From: Rhodanobacteraceae bacterium
GTDB lineage: Bacteria; Acidobacteriota; Terriglobia; Terriglobales; Acidobacteriaceae
Direction of reading: 5' to 3'
DNA length: 43,382 nt
Assembly: GCA_025350865.1 (NCBI GenBank)
Contig: JANXWZ010000028.1
Location: 1 to 43,382 of the forward strand
Below the pieces are notes generated by a model. The model was not told where the DNA came from. It was given only the letters and a program-made list of their open reading frames with translations, and ran no database searches. Positions 17,676 to 25,538 of the stretch are shown here, one piece after another (the stretch's first letter is position 1; the number at the start of each line of letters is the position of its first letter). The translations under genes and the position numbers were made by a program.

Positions 17676-19388
17676 TTAGTACCTCCACGACTTGACATCC
17701 GCGCCGGCGGGCGCAGTCTTCAGCCAATGTTCGGCCATCTGCGGCAGCACGCGCTGCGCCCAGTTGGCGTTGTTCTGCTGCATGGTGTACTCGGTGGGTC
17801 CGCCGGTATAGCAGTGCGGCATCCCCGGCCCGTACTGGAACGTCGCATCCGAATGAGGATTTGTAGTCGCATCCAACTGTTGCTGCAGCAGGTGGACTGC
17901 GTTGTTCAGGAAGTACGTATCGCCATCGCCCACGGCGAGATGCAGTTTGCCCTCAAGCTTCGGCCCCAGCACCGGCCAGTCGCGTTTCAGGATCGCCGCA
18001 ATGTCGTAGTGATCCTTCCAGTAAGCCAGCACCTTCTTGTCGATCTTGCCGGTCAGCGGATCGAGAATATCGGCAGGATAACCATCCGGCCCAGCCGGTG
18101 AAAACACCGCTTGCCAGATGTCCCACTGCTCGGTCGAGCGGCCATGCGTGCCCAGCACATACTCAAACGCAAACTCGCTCTGCGTATCGGCAATCACCGT
18201 GCCATCAGGTTTGCGGTCCGCAGCAATCGCGACCTCGCCGAAGTCACCCTTGAGTTTGAAGGCGTTGTCATAGTCATACAGATTGATGCCCTGGTACGCA
18301 TGGAAATCCACCGGATCGGGACAGGCCGCGTAGGACCCGTTGTACTTATCCGGGTAGAAGACCTGCGTCGCCAAAGCCTCCCAACCGCCGGTCGAACCGC
18401 CATAGGTGGCCCGTGCCCAGCCCTGCCCGATGCCGCGGTACTGCTTCTCGACCGCCGGAATCAACTCATCGTTGATGGCCGCGCCGTAGGGGCCGACGTT
18501 GGCGGAGTCTACGGCATACGAATCATCGTAGTAGGGATTCGCGTTCTGCACGTAGAGGATGATGGTGCGCGGCATGCGGCCTGCGGTCCAGTCCTCGAAG
18601 AAGCGATAGCCGTTGTCGCCACCTCCGCGCCGTCCTGCTGTCGCACCCGCAACAGGCTTGGTCGCAATGAACGATGGCCCTGACGTCGCATGGTAGTGAT
18701 CCTGATACACCACTAGCGGATACTTCGCATCGGGATGTTCGTCGAAGCCATCCGGCAGCAGGATCCACGCGCCAAGGTACGTATCGCGTCCCCAGAACTT
18801 CGTCAGCTTCTCGCTCTTGAAGCGCATGAACTTAAGCCACTTTGCGCCGGGGTCTTTCGCCGCAATCACCGCCGGGTCCTGGTCGGTGCCTTCAATTGGC
18901 GCAATCACTTTATCCAGCGTCACCTTCAGCGTCGCCCCAGACTTCGGATCAAGATGCAGCTTCACCGGCGCGTTATACGGATTGCCAGGCTTGCGATCCC
19001 AGTGCTGGCCTTCGCCTCTATCCGGCGGCAACCACAGAGTCTTTCCGGTCTCCAGGTGGAACTGCTCGTAGGTGTTGAAGACGCCCTGCACGTAATAATC
19101 ACCCGCATCCAAATCACTCAGCGATTTGCGCGGATAGCCAAACGTCTTCGCATCCACCACGATCGGCTGGCCAGCCGCAACGCCGTCCACATCGACTCCA
19201 AAGGCCTGCGCCGACTCGTAGTTCTCAGACATCTGCTCTCGCGGCTCGGGCTTGTCCTTCTTTGCGATGACGAGGATGAGGTGCCCATGCAGCGGAGCGG
19301 TTGCAGGAATCGTCACTTCGATCCGCTGACCGTAGGAAGAAGTGAGAGCGCAGAACACCGCAGGAGCAACCAACCGAAGAATTCGCAT
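17676..19388 (-). CDS. Secreted alpha/beta-hydrolase, putative esterase
   Basis: This 570-residue protein has a signal peptide (residues 1-20) and an N-terminal beta-rich region. The alpha/beta-hydrolase domain carries the nucleophile elbow YGGSTGGWEAL (G-x-S-x-G with Ser as nucleophile) after PLVVYQDHYHATSG. Asp and His candidates are in AVGDGDTYFLNN and PGMPHCYTGG. The family resembles uncharacterised Acidobacteria and Bacteroidetes esterases; the substrate is unknown. It lies between two TonB receptors, 86 nt after the upstream one. The context suggests it acts in the periplasm or outside the cell on material imported by those receptors. Confidence 0.8.
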   Translation of the reverse strand: MRILRLVAPAVFCALTSSYGQRIEVTIPATAPLHGHLILVIAKKDKPEPREQMSENYESAQAFGVDVDGVAAGQPIVVDAKTFGYPRKSLSDLDAGDYYVQGVFNTYEQFHLETGKTLWLPPDRGEGQHWDRKPGNPYNAPVKLHLDPKSGATLKVTLDKVIAPIEGTDQDPAVIAAKDPGAKWLKFMRFKSEKLTKFWGRDTYLGAWILLPDGFDEHPDAKYPLVVYQDHYHATSGPSFIATKPVAGATAGRRGGGDNGYRFFEDWTAGRMPRTIILYVQNANPYYDDSYAVDSANVGPYGAAINDELIPAVEKQYRGIGQGWARATYGGSTGGWEALATQVFYPDKYNGSYAACPDPVDFHAYQGINLYDYDNAFKLKGDFGEVAIAADRKPDGTVIADTQSEFAFEYVLGTHGRSTEQWDIWQAVFSPAGPDGYPADILDPLTGKIDKKVLAYWKDHYDIAAILKRDWPVLGPKLEGKLHLAVGDGDTYFLNNAVHLLQQQLDATTNPHSDATFQYGPGMPHCYTGGPTEYTMQQNNANWAQRVLPQMAEHWLKTAPAGADVKSWRY

Positions 19389-19421
19389 CGTGCCGAAAGT
19401 CTAACAGCCTGTTGCCTCGTA

Positions 19422-19449
19422 CTGACAGCTCAAAGCTACAAGCTGTCAG
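19422..19449. repeat. 9-bp hairpin between TonB receptor and esterase
   Basis: CTGACAGCT (19422-19430) and AGCTGTCAG (19441-19449) form a perfect 9-bp stem with a 10-nt loop. It follows the stop of the upstream receptor. No U-run follows on the minus strand, so it may weaken rather than end transcription, or stabilise the receptor mRNA. Confidence 0.6.
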
Positions 19450-19474
19450 CTCAAGGAGCCTGCCTTCTCTCCAC

Positions 19475-22400
19475 TTAGAACAGAACCTTCACCCCCAACT
19501 GAATCTGCCTGCTCGTCGCCGCCGATGTAATCACGCCAGCGGTGGGATTCGCGACCACTGCAGCCGTCTGGTTCGCGGTCGTTCCCTGGGTCGGCCCGGT
19601 GGTGTAAACGACCGCATTCGGAACCTGCAGATTGGTATGGTTCAGAATATTGAAGAACTCGGCGCGGAACTGAACGCGCACCTGTTCGGTCAGCTTTGTC
19701 GACTTCAGCAGCGACGCATCCCAGTCCGAATACCCCGGCCCGGTCAACGTGTCGCGGCCCACATTCCCTACCGTCCCATACGCCGGAGCGGAGAACGCTG
19801 CGGGGTTGAAGTACTTGGCAACCCGCGCGGCAGTAGAGCCACTGGCGTACAGCGGACCGTTGAAATTGGCAGTATTATCCGGGCGCACCGGGTTGCGCGA
19901 GTCACCCGAGCCGGTTGGGTTGTAGCCAAGCTGTGGAGAGAACGGAAAGCCGGTCTGCGCCGTCAGAATCGTCGAGATCGACCAACCCGAAACCAGCCGC
20001 CCGCCCTTCGCAAAGTACGCCCTACCCTCGCCGAACGGCAGATCGTAAGAGCCGTTGAGCGCCGCCACATGGCGCACATCGGTCGCAGCCCGACCGTAGT
20101 CCAAGTCCGGCAGCGAAGGCACCTCGGTATAGGCCGGAGTGTTCGCCGAGACCGAGGTATTCCAAGCCGTGCCGGTGTCCAGATTCTTCGAGTACGTATA
20201 GTTGGCCCGCACACGCAATCCATGCGCCAGATCGTGGCGCACATCCACCAGCAGTGCGTTGTAGTTGCCCCTGCCGGTTGAATACCACGATGTCGAATTC
20301 ACCAGCGCGGGATTCGCCTTGACCGTGTTCGGGTAGTAGATCGTGCCGTTCGGGAGCCTTGTAAACGCGGGCTCATTTAGATCGCCGGACAGTATCTGGT
20401 GATAGCTGCGCGAGCCATCGTAGCCAATGGTCAACGTTGTCGACGGAGCAATCTGCTGCTCGATCTTAAGGGTGTAGGCGACCAGCGCAGGCGTATCGAT
20501 ATCCGCCTGCACCGTCGAGGGCGAGACCGACCCGGTCCCTCCCGTCGGGTTCGCCACCGTCGTCCCGGAATAACCGTAGGTGGTGTTGAACGGCGCAGCC
20601 TGATCGAGGCGATAGTCCAGTGCGTCCAGCAGCGAGTGGTGCAGCCCCACCGACGCCCGCACACTGGTCTTGCCATTGCCAAACACATCCCACGCCACGC
20701 CCAGCCGAGGCTCCGGCAGGAACTTCGCCTTGTTGTCGACGATGGCGTTGCTCTGCACGGTCGGCGTCGTTGGAATCACCCCGTTGACCAATTGATATAC
20801 GCCGGCACGACCCTGAACTTCATTCCAGCCGGCCGACGATTCGGTCCGGATGCCGCCGCGAATCTCCAACCGTGGTGTCAGGTGGAAGGTATCTTCCAGA
20901 TAGAAGTCGGCAAAGAACGTCCGCCATCCTAACTGGGTCACCTGCGGCGTCACCGCAAAGGTCTTTATGTTGCCCGCTAGAAAGGTTGCGAGCGAAGCGA
21001 ACGACGCCTGTCCATACTGGTTCTGTGCCAGGTTGTCGTTCGACTGCAGCCGCTGCACCCACGCGCCGATCTCGATCTGGTGCTTACCGACCGAATAAAA
21101 GACGTGGTCGTCGAACGTAAACAGGTTGCGCGTAATTGCGTTGTTCGACCCGACATTCGCTCCCGCCGCCGTCACCTGCGACGCGCCATTCGACGCCGTC
21201 GATCCCGCAATCACGACCGCGCCCGTCGGTTTGCCCGGCACGAAGGTCGCGGTCTGCGCCTGGATGTCTGCAGGGATGGACCCGACGAAGTAGAAGCTGG
21301 CGCGAGAGAATCCGAACCGCGCCGTATTCAGCAGCCTAGCCGAAAACACATGCTGCTCCTGCACGCTCAGCACCTGCTCCCGCAGCTTTTCGTGGATCAG
21401 CGAGAATGGGTTGGAAGTCGGCGTATCCGCGACCGAATCGTCGACCGTGTAGACCGCAAACAGCAAGTCATTGCCAGTCAGATTCGCGTCGAAGCGCGTG
21501 GTGCCAAAGTCCTCGCGAATATGCTGCTTGGGCGAGGAGTAGGCGAGGGCGATCCCGCCGCCAACGTCCGGGCCGTTTGCCACCGGCCACAGGTTCAGCA
21601 GCGACTTCACCGACGGAGCAGCCGCCGCGCGCGACGCATCGTTCGGCACCAGCGTCACGTCGGACAGACCGAGGTTCTGCCGGTAGCCCTCATAGTTCGC
21701 AAACAGAAATGCCTTGTCCTTGCGGATCGGCCCACCCAGTGAGGCGCCAAAGTTATTCCGTTGGAACTCCGGAATGCGTGCCTGGTCAAAATAGTTCCGC
21801 GCATCGAAGTACGAGTTGCGCGCAAACTCATACGCCGAACCATGAACCTTGTTTGTGCCTGAAACAGTTACGATTGAAACCTGTGCCCCGTCGCGCTTTC
21901 CATACGCCGCCGAGTAGCTGTCCGAAACCACGTTGAACTCGCGCACTGCATCGACGCCAAGCAACTGCCCGCTGGTTCCGCCGGGGGTCACGTTGATCAG
22001 CGACGCGCCCGTATATTCCACGCCATTCAGCAGAAAGAGATTGTCCTGCGGGCGTCGGCCAGATACCGCGAACATACTGCCAACAGAGGAGTTCGAAGTC
22101 CCCACGCCACCGCTACGTTGCGCTGTGTAGTTGACAGTGCCGGGGTTTAACGTGATGAGCTGATCATAGGAACGCCCGTTCAAGGGAAGGTCCTTCACCT
22201 CGCGCTCTCCGACGACGCCCGATGTCTGCTCGGTTGAGACATTCACACCGGAGAGAGGCTGGTAGACCACATCGATACCGCTCTGGTCGCCGACGGCCAG
22301 CACGATCGGCAGCACCAGGGACTGACCGACTGCGAGCGCAATGCGATCCCGCGAATAGGGCACAAAACCTGTAACCGTAACTGTTACAAGGTAGGTCCCC

Positions 22401-22615
22401 ACAGGGATTGATGGCGCAGAGTAGGAACCCGAAGTATTGGTGGTCAAGGTGCGCTGTGTGCCGGTGTCCTGATTGTGGACCACCACGACGGCGTTCGGAA
22501 TGACCGCGCCACTCGGATCGGCTACGGTTCCGCTGATGGTGCCGCCTACAACCTGGGCGGTGAGAACGACGGGGGAGAGCGAAAGCGCAATGAGTGCAAT
22601 GGTGCGACGAAACAT
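19475..22615 (-). CDS. Oar-like TonB-dependent receptor preceded by polycysteine micro-ORFs
   Basis: This 1046-residue outer-membrane receptor has a signal peptide (MFRRTIALIALSLSPVVLTA) and a carboxypeptidase-like domain (GGTISGTVADPSGAVIPNAV). The plug domain contains VKDLPLNGRSYDQLITLNPG and the protein ends in a beta-barrel with terminal VKVLF, the usual aromatic end for outer-membrane insertion. The start is ATG 22615 because GGAGG lies 8 nt upstream; the five-residue longer form would need a TTG. The ligand is unknown. Upstream, on the same transcript, lie two micro-ORFs with Arg-Cys-Cys-Cys, hinting at control by cysteine supply and so at a sulfur-related substrate. Confidence 0.93.
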   Translation of the reverse strand: MFRRTIALIALSLSPVVLTAQVVGGTISGTVADPSGAVIPNAVVVVHNQDTGTQRTLTTNTSGSYSAPSIPVGTYLVTVTVTGFVPYSRDRIALAVGQSLVLPIVLAVGDQSGIDVVYQPLSGVNVSTEQTSGVVGEREVKDLPLNGRSYDQLITLNPGTVNYTAQRSGGVGTSNSSVGSMFAVSGRRPQDNLFLLNGVEYTGASLINVTPGGTSGQLLGVDAVREFNVVSDSYSAAYGKRDGAQVSIVTVSGTNKVHGSAYEFARNSYFDARNYFDQARIPEFQRNNFGASLGGPIRKDKAFLFANYEGYRQNLGLSDVTLVPNDASRAAAAPSVKSLLNLWPVANGPDVGGGIALAYSSPKQHIREDFGTTRFDANLTGNDLLFAVYTVDDSVADTPTSNPFSLIHEKLREQVLSVQEQHVFSARLLNTARFGFSRASFYFVGSIPADIQAQTATFVPGKPTGAVVIAGSTASNGASQVTAAGANVGSNNAITRNLFTFDDHVFYSVGKHQIEIGAWVQRLQSNDNLAQNQYGQASFASLATFLAGNIKTFAVTPQVTQLGWRTFFADFYLEDTFHLTPRLEIRGGIRTESSAGWNEVQGRAGVYQLVNGVIPTTPTVQSNAIVDNKAKFLPEPRLGVAWDVFGNGKTSVRASVGLHHSLLDALDYRLDQAAPFNTTYGYSGTTVANPTGGTGSVSPSTVQADIDTPALVAYTLKIEQQIAPSTTLTIGYDGSRSYHQILSGDLNEPAFTRLPNGTIYYPNTVKANPALVNSTSWYSTGRGNYNALLVDVRHDLAHGLRVRANYTYSKNLDTGTAWNTSVSANTPAYTEVPSLPDLDYGRAATDVRHVAALNGSYDLPFGEGRAYFAKGGRLVSGWSISTILTAQTGFPFSPQLGYNPTGSGDSRNPVRPDNTANFNGPLYASGSTAARVAKYFNPAAFSAPAYGTVGNVGRDTLTGPGYSDWDASLLKSTKLTEQVRVQFRAEFFNILNHTNLQVPNAVVYTTGPTQGTTANQTAAVVANPTAGVITSAATSRQIQLGVKVLF

Positions 22616-22707
22616 TTGAAACTCCTCCAAAGGGTTGCAGTGGGGCGCCGGGCGTTGCTCGTTTGGCGTGCTGTTCGTTGTTTGAATCTAGAAGAGGGGA
22701 GGGCTGA

Positions 22708-22731
22708 CTAGCGACAACAACAACGCGGCAT
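22708..22731 (-). CDS. Seven-residue polycysteine micro-ORF
   Basis: ATG CCG CGT TGT TGT TGT CGC TAG encodes MPRCCCR. It lies 92 nt before the TonB receptor start on the same strand. A GGAAG lies only 2 nt before the ATG, closer than usual. Pyrimidine-rich tracts on both sides (CCTCC at 22745-22741 and CCCTCCCC at 22703-22696) could pair with the receptor Shine-Dalgarno GGAGGAG at 22628-22622. Translation is inferred from the shared RCCC core with the other two leaders. Confidence 0.5.
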   Translation of the reverse strand: MPRCCCR

Positions 22732-22840
22732 TACTTCCGTGGAGGAAGCGGAGAAGCGCATTCGCATTGCGATGGAACGATCCATACAAGGAGTCCTGAC
22801 AACATGTTCGATTGGAAATTTTGGAACTCTCGGCGTCGTG

Positions 22841-22918
22841 CTACAGCCGGGAACAGGAGGGGCGCAGACCTGCGTCACAACAACAACGAAGTATCGTCTT
22901 GTGGAAGGTCAGCACCAT
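22841..22918 (-). CDS. Cysteine-rich leader peptide upstream of TonB receptor
   Basis: This 25-codon frame starts at ATG 22918. The peptide begins MVLTFHKTILRCCCDAG and ends RPSCSRL. It shares the 12-mer CGTTGTTGTTGT (Arg-Cys-Cys-Cys) with the micro-ORF at 22708-22731. No Shine-Dalgarno is present, but an extended -10 (TGCTAAGTT, 22934-22926) predicts a transcript beginning at about 22919, so it would be read as a leaderless message, as polycysteine leaders in mycobacteria are. Function as a cysteine sensor is inferred. Confidence 0.55.
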   Translation of the reverse strand: MVLTFHKTILRCCCDAGLRPSCSRL

Positions 22919-22925
22919 TGTTTTT

Positions 22926-22934
22926 AACTTAGCA
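22926..22934 (-). promoter_or_regulatory. Candidate extended -10 promoter for the TonB receptor leader
   Basis: On the minus strand TGCTAAGTT fits TG-N-TANNNT. Position +1 would fall at about 22919, one base before the ATG of the 25-codon leader. No good -35 is seen. Confidence 0.35.
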
Positions 22935-22959
22935 CATCGGGGCAGACGGAACGAAGGCC

Positions 22960-23327
22960 TTTGCGGTACGGTGGATTCGTATGGATCGATCGAACGGATA
23001 CGAAGCTATCGCGTTCTCGAATGGGGACTCATATTCCTGTTGTCTCGCGAAGATCAGCGACTCCTGATTCACAAATTCGCAGACATCCTTGTGCCCGGCG
23101 GGCGCCTGCTCTTTACGTCTCCGGCACCGCGAGCCACCTGGAACGACGCGATGACGAAACTCGAATCACGCTCCCTCGGAGCCGACGAGTACCGCCGCCT
23201 GCTCGCCGAAGCAGCCTTCTCGGCAATCGATGAGTACGAGGATGAGGGTAAGAACCACTACTTTGACGCAGTCAAGGCAAGCGGGAGCACGTTGCCGATC
23301 TCGGAGCATCTGCCGCCCACGCTGTAA
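22960..23327 (+). pseudogene. Remnant of a class I SAM-dependent methyltransferase
   Basis: The C-terminal part reads as a small-molecule methyltransferase: LSREDQRLLIHKFADILVPG, then GRLLFTSPAP, W-N-D, SLGADEYRRLLAEAAF and NHYFDAVKASG. The SAM-binding N-terminal half (glycine-rich motif I) is missing. Just upstream, a different frame gives SNGYEAIAFSNGDSYS, which looks like the usual segment before this part, so there is at least one frameshift. The open frame from 22812 is mostly unrelated sequence opposite the leader ORF. Probably not functional. Confidence 0.65.
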
Positions 23328-23384
23328 CATTCTCGTAATCCAGCCGGGGTTCCGATGTCCGGGTGCATGTGAGGAGATAGCAAC

Positions 23385-23720
23385 GTGGAGATGACAACAG
23401 AAGAACTGTCCGGCGGAATCACAATGGTGACTCTTGACAACAGTCTCGACATCGCTGGTGCGGCCGCAATCGACATGAAGATGAACCTCGTCGCCGGCGC
23501 CAGCCGCAAGGTTCTGGTGGACGTGCAAAAAGTCACGTTCATCGGCTCGATGGGCCTGCGCACCCTCATCTTTCCTGCCCGCGCCGTGGGCAGCAAGGGC
23601 GGAAAGATGGTTGTCTTCGGGCCAACTCCGTTGGTTGCGGACATCCTGAAGACAAGCGGCCTCGACACCGTCGTCCCCATCTTCCACGACTATCAGGCCG
23701 CTCTCGATGCCCTGCAGTAG
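23385..23720 (+). CDS. STAS-domain anti-sigma factor antagonist
   Basis: This 111-residue single STAS domain (SpoIIAA/RsbV type) opens with ITMVTLDNSLDIAGAAAIDM and has VLVDVQKVTFIGSMGLRTLI. In place of the usual D-S-S-G the motif is G-S-M-G, which keeps the Ser normally phosphorylated by the partner kinase but loses the Asp. The GTG start at 23385 has GAGGAG 8 nt upstream and suits better than the ATG two codons later. It is 9 nt before an RsbW-like gene, so the two form a partner-switching pair that would release or hold a sigma factor or another target. Confidence 0.87.
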   Translation: MEMTTEELSGGITMVTLDNSLDIAGAAAIDMKMNLVAGASRKVLVDVQKVTFIGSMGLRTLIFPARAVGSKGGKMVVFGPTPLVADILKTSGLDTVVPIFHDYQAALDALQ

Positions 23721-23729
23721 GTCCACTCC

Positions 23730-24194
23730 ATGACCGAACTGGCGACACATCGCGAGCCTTTCCGCAGCGGAGCCGACAGCCCAGATACGCTCGTGCTGGA
23801 CAGCGACCTGGCTGCGATGGCGAGCCTCCCCGAGTGGGTAGACGCACTCGCCGCGCGTCACGGCCTGCCCGACAAGGTCCGCTTCGACGCCCGCCTTTGC
23901 CTTGAGGAATCCATCTCCAACTCCATCCGTCACGGCTATGGCGGCATACCCGGGTCGCCGGGTCGCGTTTCTTTTGCAGCACGGGCTGAAGGCGGATGGA
24001 CCTTTACGGTCGAAGATGACGCCCCGCACTTCAACCCGCTCGATCAACCCGCGCTGCCACCCATCAGCCCGGATTCCCTGGTGATCGGCGGACAAGGCAT
24101 CCGCCTGATGCGTGCGTTCTCATCGTCGCTCGCCTACGAAGCAACGCCCACCGGCAATCGGCTGCTGATCGGCTTTGCGCCTGCTTCTGTTTAG
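23730..24194 (+). CDS. RsbW-like anti-sigma factor serine kinase (GHKL ATPase)
   Basis: This 154-residue protein is a stand-alone HATPase_c_2 domain. The N-box is LEESISNSIRHGYGG, the G1 region is FTVEDDAPHFNPLD, and the G2-like stretch is IGGQGIRLMRAFSSSLAYE. Proteins of this kind phosphorylate a STAS antagonist and bind a sigma factor or another effector. It follows the STAS gene by 9 nt in one operon. A SpoIIE-type phosphatase that could reverse the phosphorylation is encoded 3 kb away. A related but frameshifted copy lies at 39695-40134. Confidence 0.88.
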   Translation: MTELATHREPFRSGADSPDTLVLDSDLAAMASLPEWVDALAARHGLPDKVRFDARLCLEESISNSIRHGYGGIPGSPGRVSFAARAEGGWTFTVEDDAPHFNPLDQPALPPISPDSLVIGGQGIRLMRAFSSSLAYEATPTGNRLLIGFAPASV

Positions 24195-24215
24195 CGCCCA
24201 TGTACTCTGGCTAAC

Positions 24216-25410
24216 ATGACGATCGTTGGTCTGGTGGCGCTCTATCTGGCGGGGGTCAGCTTCTTCTTCACCGGCGTCGCCGGCATCTCGTACAACCTGC
24301 GTTTGATGAGCGGCCAGCGATTCCGCCTGCTGGTCGCCCGCGCCACGCACCACCCCGTGCTGGCTGGCTTACTCGGCGCATTGATGGGTGCCGTAACGCA
24401 GAGTGCATCGGTCGTCGCGCTCATTCTCACCGGCATGGTCGCATGCCGGAATGCTCGCGCTGCGCCGTGCTCTGTTGGTCCTCTCCTGCGCCAACCTCGG
24501 GACAGCCCTGTTGGTCTTCCTGGCAACGCTGGACCTCCACTTGCCCGTGCTGTTTCTGATCGGCATCAGCGGCCTGATCCTGGCCTTCAAGCTCTGGACC
24601 AAATGGAAACCCGGTTGGGCCGCGCTGCTGTCGGTCGGCCTCGTCTTCTTCGGCCTCGACATGATGAAGGAGGCGTTCAAGCCACTTTCGTCCTCCTCCC
24701 GTGCGGTAGATGTCGGCAAGTTCTTCGACTTCTTCCCGATGCCGCCTTCTTCGCCGGCATGTTGACCCGCACGCTCGTCCACTCCTCGTCCTCCGTCACG
24801 GCCATCTCCATTGGAGGCGGAGGCGCTGCTCTCCCCGGAGACTGCAGTCGACCTCGTGGGGCTCGAGCAACTCCGCCTGATCCGCGCACTTGAACAATAT
24901 TTGCAATCCGCGCGCGGCGAGAGCGACGTCAAGCTTTCGGCTCTGCACGCCGCTGCACACGACCTCGGCCAGGAGATCAGCGACTTCCTCGAATCGCTGG
25001 TCAAGCTGCCTATCGCCACTGGCCTCGTCACCCGCGCCATCTCGTTCCAGCGCAAGCAGGAGACACGCCGTGCCCTCGAAGAGAACGTCTTTCTCTTCGC
25101 CGAAACGCTGGAGCAACGTGCCGATGCGCAGGCCCTCGCTGGCCGCCTCGTCGAAGCCCTCGACACCATCGTCCTAACCGCCGCCGACGCGCTCACCTCA
25201 CGCGACGCAACCGACATAAACATGCTCATCCGCCTGACGGACGACCGTGGCGGCATGATGGAGCGCCTGCGCAAGCGCATGTCCACCGACCAATCGCACG
25301 ATGTAGACAGCCTCTCCGCTATGCACTACGCCACCACTCTTTTTGAGCGCAACGTCTGGCTGCTCCGCCAGCTTGCGCTGTGGATGCAGGAGGATTCTGC
25401 GCAAGTTTGA
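24216..25410 (+). pseudogene. Na+/phosphate cotransporter (NptA/PhoU-like), frameshifted and internally deleted
   Basis: Segments of one protein appear in alternating frames. 24216 to about 24441 gives the first Na/Pi repeat (LLGALMGAVTQSASVVALIL). About 24441-24738, in the +1 frame, gives LSCANLGTALLVFLATLDLH and further membrane segments. About 24738-24810 gives GMLTRTLVHSSSSVTAISI, the second QSSS-like repeat. From 24811 a helical PhoU-like domain of 199 residues runs to the end. At the third junction most of the second membrane repeat is missing, so this is a true deletion as well as two frameshifts. The PhoU-like part could still be made from ATG 24811 but would lack the transporter. Confidence 0.82.
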
Positions 25411-25538
25411 CGCGGCACACTCTTTCTTCTGCTTGTGACGCCACGCACAATCCAAATCCGCAACCGATCCTGAAAATTCGCGTCCAATCTGGTAGCCGCC
25501 GCAGAGCGGACTCTGAGAAATTCAAGGAACATTTCATT

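Noticed and set aside
24369..25286. 305-codon minus-strand frame across the Na/Pi cotransporter remnant
   Set aside because: Arg/Ser-rich composition typical of the antisense of GC-rich coding sequence; the plus strand holds recognisable transporter pieces.
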